Assembly: GCA_964400015.1 (NCBI GenBank)
Contig: CAYNRR010000022.1
Location: 1-17,460, forward strand
Direction of reading: 5' to 3'
Source of the DNA: UBA1234 sp964400015
GTDB lineage: Bacteria; Bacillota; Clostridia; TANB77; UBA1234
DNA length: 17,460 nt
Under the pieces are notes generated by a model that was not told the DNA's origin, made no database searches, and saw only the letters and a list, made by a program, of their open reading frames with translations. A program made the position numbers and the translations under genes. Every line of letters starts with the position of its first letter. The stretch's first letter is position 1. Positions 14,384 to 17,460 of the stretch are shown piece after piece.

Positions 14384-15013
14384 ATGATAATGAAAACCAT
14401 TAGAGCACAAGTAGGAGATACCGATATGTTTTCAAATATGTACATAGTTGCAGACGAAAATACAAAAGAAGGGATCCTAATAGATGCAGGTGGTGGCGTT
14501 GATAAAGTTGTAAACATCGTAGAAAAATTACAAATAAAATTAAAATATATTATACTAACTCATTGTCATGTCGATCACATCGCAGGTCTTAGAAAATTAA
14601 GATATGAATATCCAAGAGTTCCAATTGTTATAAACATAGAAGATTTTGATGGAATGTCAGATTCAACAATAAATATGTGTGACATGCTAGGAATTGAAAA
14701 TAATTTTCTTAATGCAGATATAACAGTAAAAGAAGGCGACGTAATAGAATTTGGCAATTTACAAGCACTAATAATTCATACACCAGGACATACAGCAGGT
14801 AGTATGTGTATACTTGTAAAAGATGCTTTATTTAGTGGAGACACGATGTTTAAAGGAACAAGAGGAAGAACAGATTTAAAAACAGGTTCAGAAAGAGAAA
14901 TTCTTTGGTCTATAAAAGATAAATTGTTAGAACTACCAGATGATACAATTGTTTATCCAGGACACGGAGCAACCACAATTATAAAAGATGAAAGAATCTG
15001 GTACGAAGAATAA
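14384..15013 (+). CDS. Metallo-beta-lactamase-fold hydrolase (glyoxalase II-like)
   Basis: A 209-residue two-metal hydrolase of the MBL fold. The metal motif THCHVDH (H60, H62, D64, H65), PGHTAGS, FSGDTMF (bridging Asp) and VYPGHG (last His) are all present, so it should be active. Relatives are annotated as hydroxyacylglutathione hydrolase-like, but the length and the lack of the glutathione-binding C-terminal domain leave the substrate unknown. The ATG at 14384 lies six bases after GGAGGTG (14371-14377); a TTG at 14369 is in frame but precedes that site. In Firmicutes a gene of this type commonly follows rel or dtd, and here it follows rel by 15 bases, presumably in one operon. No terminator follows it before the tRNA-Leu promoter. 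Confidence 0.88.
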   Translation: MIMKTIRAQVGDTDMFSNMYIVADENTKEGILIDAGGGVDKVVNIVEKLQIKLKYIILTHCHVDHIAGLRKLRYEYPRVPIVINIEDFDGMSDSTINMCDMLGIENNFLNADITVKEGDVIEFGNLQALIIHTPGHTAGSMCILVKDALFSGDTMFKGTRGRTDLKTGSEREILWSIKDKLLELPDDTIVYPGHGATTIIKDERIWYEE

Positions 15014-15033
15014 AACTCTTTAAAATAAAAAGC

Positions 15034-15062
15034 TTGCAAAAATAAATTGTATATCGTATAAT
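15034..15062 (+). promoter_or_regulatory. Promoter of tRNA-Leu and probably asnS
   Basis: TTGCAA (15034-15039), 17 bases, TATAAT (15057-15062). Start expected near 15069, inside or at the edge of the palindrome 15065-15091. Confidence 0.85.
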
Positions 15063-15064
15063 GA

Positions 15065-15091
15065 GTGAGTCAGAATAAATATCTGACTCAC
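15065..15091. repeat. Ten-base-pair palindrome ahead of tRNA-Leu
   Basis: GTGAGTCAGA and TCTGACTCAC pair perfectly around a seven-base AT loop, starting three bases after the -10 box and ending seven bases before the tRNA. No T run follows, so it is not a terminator. It may be a leader hairpin of the tRNA precursor or an operator. Confidence 0.7.
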
Positions 15092-15097
15092 GTATGT

Positions 15098-15180
15098 GCC
15101 CGAGTGGCGGAATTGGCAGACGCACACGACTCAAAATCGTGCGGGAAACCATGCGGGTTCAAGTCCCGCCTTGGGCACCA
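15098..15180 (+). tRNA. tRNA-Leu (anticodon CAA)
   Basis: A class II tRNA. The acceptor is GCCCGAG paired with CTTGGGC and the discriminator is A15177. CCA is encoded (15178-15180). The anticodon stem is CACGA/TCGTG with loop CTCAAAA, giving anticodon CAA (15132-15134) for TTG codons. There is a long variable arm, and the T arm is GCGGG-TTCAAGT-CCCGC. TrmL, encoded in this window, is known to modify the wobble base of tRNA-Leu(CAA) in E. coli. There is no terminator between this tRNA and the T-box 14 bases later, so one transcript likely covers both. Confidence 0.97.
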
Positions 15181-15193
15181 AAAATAAATAAAA

Positions 15194-15393
15194 GTGCGCT
15201 AGTACAATACAAAGCTGTATAAGGTTACTATTAGAGAGTAAGGGTCACCGGCTGAAAGCCCTTTTAGCAAACAATACAAAGTGAAACATATTGGAAGCAC
15301 ATATAAAGAGCGAAGAATTTGTAACTAATTCTTAAGTTAGGGTGGTACCACGGATATAATTCGTCCCTGCATGTTATTGCAGGGACTTTTTTT
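15194..15393 (+). promoter_or_regulatory. T-box riboswitch (asparagine) upstream of asnS
   Basis: The conserved T-box AGGGTGGTACCACGG is at 15339-15353. Stem I closes with GTGC/GCAC (15194-15197, 15297-15300), then CAATA/TATTG (15205-15209, 15289-15293). The AGTA/GGAA internal motif and the distal AGAG and CACCGGCTGAAAG elements are visible. With this folding the specifier is AAC at 15285-15287 followed by A, the asparagine codon; a second AAC at 15270-15272 is less well placed. The tRNA acceptor-binding TGGT is at 15343-15346. The terminator GTCCCTGCA/TGCAGGGAC (15363-15386) with T run to 15393 competes with the antiterminator. Uncharged tRNA-Asn would raise asnS transcription. No separate promoter is clear. 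Confidence 0.95.
15363..15393 (+). terminator. T-box regulated terminator
   Basis: Nine-base-pair stem GTCCCTGCA/TGCAGGGAC, six-base loop, then seven T. Its left arm lies just after the T-box sequence that forms the antiterminator. Confidence 0.9.
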
Positions 15394-15430
15394 ATATTAT
15401 GAAATAAAAATAAAAAATAAGGAGGTATTT

Positions 15431-16825
15431 ATGAAAAGAGTAAAAATCAAAGACGTTTTTAGGAACAAAGAAGAGTACATTGGAAAGGAAATTACTGTTG
15501 CTGGCTGGATAAGACAAATAAGAGATTCAAAAAAGATAGCATTCATAGAATTAAATGATGGTAGCTTTTTTAAGCCAATACAAGTAATTGTTGAAGATGA
15601 CAAAATCAATAATTTCGAGGACGTAGCAAAATTAAATATAAGCTCTAGCATAATCGTAAAAGGATTACTAGACGAAACACCAAGTGGAAAACAACCATTT
15701 GAAATCAAAGCGACTGAGATCGAAATATCAGGAAAAGCAGATGAAGACTATCCAATACAACCTAAAAAGCATTCATTTGAATATTTAAGAACAGTTGCTC
15801 ATTTAAGACCAAGAACAAATACATTTATGGCAGTGTTTAGAGTTAGATCTTTAGTAGCATATGCAATTCATAAATTCTTCCAAGAGCAAGGATTTGTATA
15901 TGTTCACACACCACTTATAACAGGAAGTGACTGTGAAGGTGCAGGTGAAATGTTTAGAGTAACAACGTTAGACCTAGACAATGTACCAAAAACAGAAGAA
16001 GGAAAAACTGATTATACAAAAGATTTCTTTGGAAAATCAGTTAACTTAACTGTTAGTGGACAATTAAACGGCGAAACATTTGCAACAGCGTTTGGAAACA
16101 TCTATACATTTGGTCCTACATTTAGAGCTGAAAATTCTTTTACACCAAGACATGCAGCAGAATTTTGGATGATAGAACCAGAAATGGCATTTGCCGATTT
16201 AAACGATAACATGGATATGGCAGAAGCAATGGTAAAATACATCATAAAATATGTATTAGAACAAGCTCCTGAAGAAATGGAATTCTTTGATAAATTCATA
16301 GAACCAGGTCTATTAGCAAGATTACAAAATATAGTAGACAATGAATTTGAAAGAATAACATATACAAAAGCCATAGAATTATTAACACCATATAAAGAAC
16401 AATTCAAATATCCAGTAGAATGGGGTATTGGACTACAAACAGAACATGAAAGATTCTTAACAGAACAAATCTATAAAAAACCAGTATTCGTTACAGGATA
16501 TCCAGCAGGTACAACAGCGTTTTACATGAGATTAAATGAAGATCAAAAAACAGTTGCTGCAATGGATTTACTTGTACCAGGTGTTGGAGAAATTATTGGT
16601 GGAAGCCAACGTGAAGAGCGTTTAGATGTATTGATGGATAAAATAAAGAGCCAAGGAATGAAAGAAGAAGACTATAAATGGTATCTAGACACTAGAAAAT
16701 ACGGAACTGTAACACATTCAGGATACGGATTAGGTTTTGAAAGAATGGTAATGTACTTAACTGGTATGTCTAATATAAGAGACGTAATACCATTCCCTAG
16801 AACAACTGGAAACGCAGACTTTTAG
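15431..16825 (+). CDS. asnS: Asparaginyl-tRNA synthetase
   Basis: AsnRS charges tRNA-Asn with asparagine. The 464 residues equal the bacterial family length (E. coli 466). An N-terminal OB-fold anticodon-binding domain (ITVAGWIRQIRDSKKIAFIE) is followed by the class II catalytic core: FRAENSFTPRHAAEFWMIEPE (motif 2, about 231-251) and GYGLGFERMVMYLTGMSNIRDVIPFPR (motif 3, near 437 onward). SGQLNGE and EMEFFDKF-type segments distinguish AsnRS from AspRS. ATG 15431 follows GGAGGTATTT closely; the open frame extends to 15371 but that part is the T-box terminator. Regulation is by the T-box. Having asnS means the organism need not depend on the AspRS/GatCAB route for Asn-tRNA. No clear terminator follows. 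Confidence 0.98.
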   Translation: MKRVKIKDVFRNKEEYIGKEITVAGWIRQIRDSKKIAFIELNDGSFFKPIQVIVEDDKINNFEDVAKLNISSSIIVKGLLDETPSGKQPFEIKATEIEISGKADEDYPIQPKKHSFEYLRTVAHLRPRTNTFMAVFRVRSLVAYAIHKFFQEQGFVYVHTPLITGSDCEGAGEMFRVTTLDLDNVPKTEEGKTDYTKDFFGKSVNLTVSGQLNGETFATAFGNIYTFGPTFRAENSFTPRHAAEFWMIEPEMAFADLNDNMDMAEAMVKYIIKYVLEQAPEEMEFFDKFIEPGLLARLQNIVDNEFERITYTKAIELLTPYKEQFKYPVEWGIGLQTEHERFLTEQIYKKPVFVTGYPAGTTAFYMRLNEDQKTVAAMDLLVPGVGEIIGGSQREERLDVLMDKIKSQGMKEEDYKWYLDTRKYGTVTHSGYGLGFERMVMYLTGMSNIRDVIPFPRTTGNADF

Positions 16826-16874
16826 TACAAAAAGTCGATAATTGGTGGATTTTGTAAATTAAGCTCAATATCAG

Positions 16875-16903
16875 TTGACATATTACGGAAAATATATTAA
16901 AAT
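16875..16903 (+). promoter_or_regulatory. Promoter of the GC-rich unit
   Basis: TTGACA (16875-16880), 17 bases, TAAAAT (16898-16903). Start expected near 16910. This sits 50 bases after asnS and has no other gene to serve than the unit ending at 17388. Bases 16826-16874 hold nothing I recognise. Confidence 0.8.
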
Positions 16904-16955
16904 ATACATGGTAATTGAGAGCGATAAACATAACCTTATAAAATGGAGGGGTTAA

Positions 16956-16967
16956 ATGTGTAGATAA
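16956..16967 (+). other. Three-codon mini-ORF with strong ribosome site
   Basis: ATG TGT AGA TAA (Met-Cys-Arg-stop) lies six bases after GGAGG (16945-16949), the best ribosome site in the leader. It may be a leader peptide or a chance match; the remaining leader (16968-17073) has no long open frame. Confidence 0.25.
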
Positions 16968-17073
16968 ACTGATGAGTTTCTTAATCTGACAAGAGGTGAA
17001 TTGCCTAAAAAAACACGCTTAGTTTAAACGATTACAACATGAAAAAGACTTAATAGAAAGGGGAAACCAAGTT

Positions 17074-17334
17074 ATGGATGATTATCGGGCAGGAAGTACG
17101 AAGCTTCGCATAACTCGTATTGTGAGTGGCGTGAGGCTGGTAGATGACAGATATAACGAAACTGTATGTTCGTCGAAGAACCGTTGTATTTTGGGTTTCC
17201 TTGCCGGGGGCGAGCAAGTTCTTTTGAACGAAAACGAACTGGTTCGCAATTTTGAAAATGGCGACGGAACTCGAATCAGGCCGCAAATGATTGTTGCGGG
17301 CAAGGTAAACACCGTCTACTCCCGCTGTGTATAG
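17074..17334 (+). CDS. Doubtful 86-codon ORF in GC-rich block (or structured RNA)
   Basis: I do not recognise this 86-residue product. It has no signal peptide or membrane span. AAGGGG lies about ten bases before the ATG, and the frame lies inside a unit with its own promoter (16875) and terminator (17356). Against it being a gene of this genome: GC is 43-50 % per 60-base line against about 30 % around, all six arginine codons occur (including CGG at codon 5, otherwise unused here), CTG, GCG, GGC and TCC are frequent, and two minus-strand frames are also open. If CGG forces a +1 step, translation would stop after 12 residues. Local hairpins fit RNA structure, such as CCGCAA/TTGCGG (17281-17299) and CGAAGCTTCG. 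It is either a transferred gene or a non-coding RNA; I lean slightly to RNA. Confidence 0.3.
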   Translation: MDDYRAGSTKLRITRIVSGVRLVDDRYNETVCSSKNRCILGFLAGGEQVLLNENELVRNFENGDGTRIRPQMIVAGKVNTVYSRCV

Positions 17335-17355
17335 TTGCATTCAGCGAAAACGAAT

Positions 17356-17388
17356 AAAAAGCATCTGAAATTTTCAGATGCTTTTTTT
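17356..17388 (+). terminator. Terminator of the GC-rich unit
   Basis: AAAAAGCATCTGAA pairs with TTCAGATGCTTTTT around a three-base loop (ATT), followed by a T run to 17388. The remaining bases to 17460 hold only a short AACCA/TGGTT hairpin and an A-rich end; no gene start is visible. Confidence 0.92.
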
Positions 17389-17460
17389 ATGTAAAATGCG
17401 AACCATGATGGTTTAACATAGATATGTCACAGTAAAAAAATAAAAAAAGGAAATACCAAA

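Larger units (their letters stand above)
16910..17388 (+). ncRNA. Candidate structured RNA, about 480 bases
   Basis: Clear promoter and terminator bracket a region with a strong local rise in GC, which in AT-rich genomes is a usual sign of structured RNA. Visible pairings include CCGCAA/TTGCGG with a seven-base loop (17281-17299), ACGAA/TTCGT (17156-17173), and GGAAACC (17062-17068 area) with GGTTTCC (17194-17200). I found no match to the conserved cores I know for RNase P RNA, tmRNA, SRP RNA or 6S RNA. It overlaps the doubtful ORF at 17074. Confidence 0.35.

Noticed and set aside
16969..16976. CTGATGAG resembling a hammerhead ribozyme core
   Set aside because: The flanks AAAC/GTTT simply pair as a tiny hairpin, and the second core strand (GAAA with a closing stem) is not placed correctly.

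Overview
The window is AT-rich (roughly 30 % GC), with strong AAGGAGG-type ribosome binding sites, consensus sigma-A promoters, U-tailed terminators, a T-box leader and a gerA-type spore germination operon. This points to a low-GC, endospore-forming Firmicute of the class Clostridia, probably uncultured. Two tRNA genes, fifteen well-supported protein genes and one doubtful GC-rich transcription unit are visible.

Layout. 1-240: part of a dispersed repeat, then a tRNA-Asn gene with its own promoter and terminator. 437-1916 (+): a DUF362 protein and DNA-3-methyladenine glycosylase I. 1988-2503 (-): the tRNA wobble methyltransferase TrmL. 2567-2683: a large perfect-looking inverted repeat between divergent trmL and secG. 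2746-3494 (+): secG and a small three-helix membrane protein. 3530-7442 (-): germination operon gerAA-gerAB-gerAC. 7590-10331 (+): a YlbF-family protein, a methylthioadenosine/SAH deaminase and a family-4 glycosyltransferase. 10477-15013 (+): recJ, bifunctional rel (ppGpp) and a metallo-beta-lactamase-fold hydrolase, closely packed. 15098-16825 (+): tRNA-Leu, an asparagine T-box and asnS. 16826-17460: a promoter-to-terminator unit of about 480 bases whose middle is 45-50 % GC, unlike anything else here.

The main discovery lead is in gerAA. The conserved protein is continuous only if the ribosome skips one base at three separate places. Each of the three places is an in-frame CGG codon (minus strand 6305-6303, 6280-6278, 6117-6115), and each skip lands on a conserved glycine (GGN). 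By my hand scan, in about 5,000 codons of the recognised genes, CGG is otherwise never used in frame, although the string CGG is common out of frame. The three shifts sum to one codon, giving an ordinary 518-residue GerAA, and gerAB and gerAC are intact. I infer that CGG is unassigned or unreadable in this organism and is tolerated only as a +1 shift (or four-base CGGN glycine codon) signal. Decay or sequence error remains possible.

The other genes form normal housekeeping groups: translation and tRNA modification (trmL, asnS under T-box control, tRNAs), starvation signalling (rel), DNA repair (tag, recJ), protein export (secG) and spore germination (gerA).
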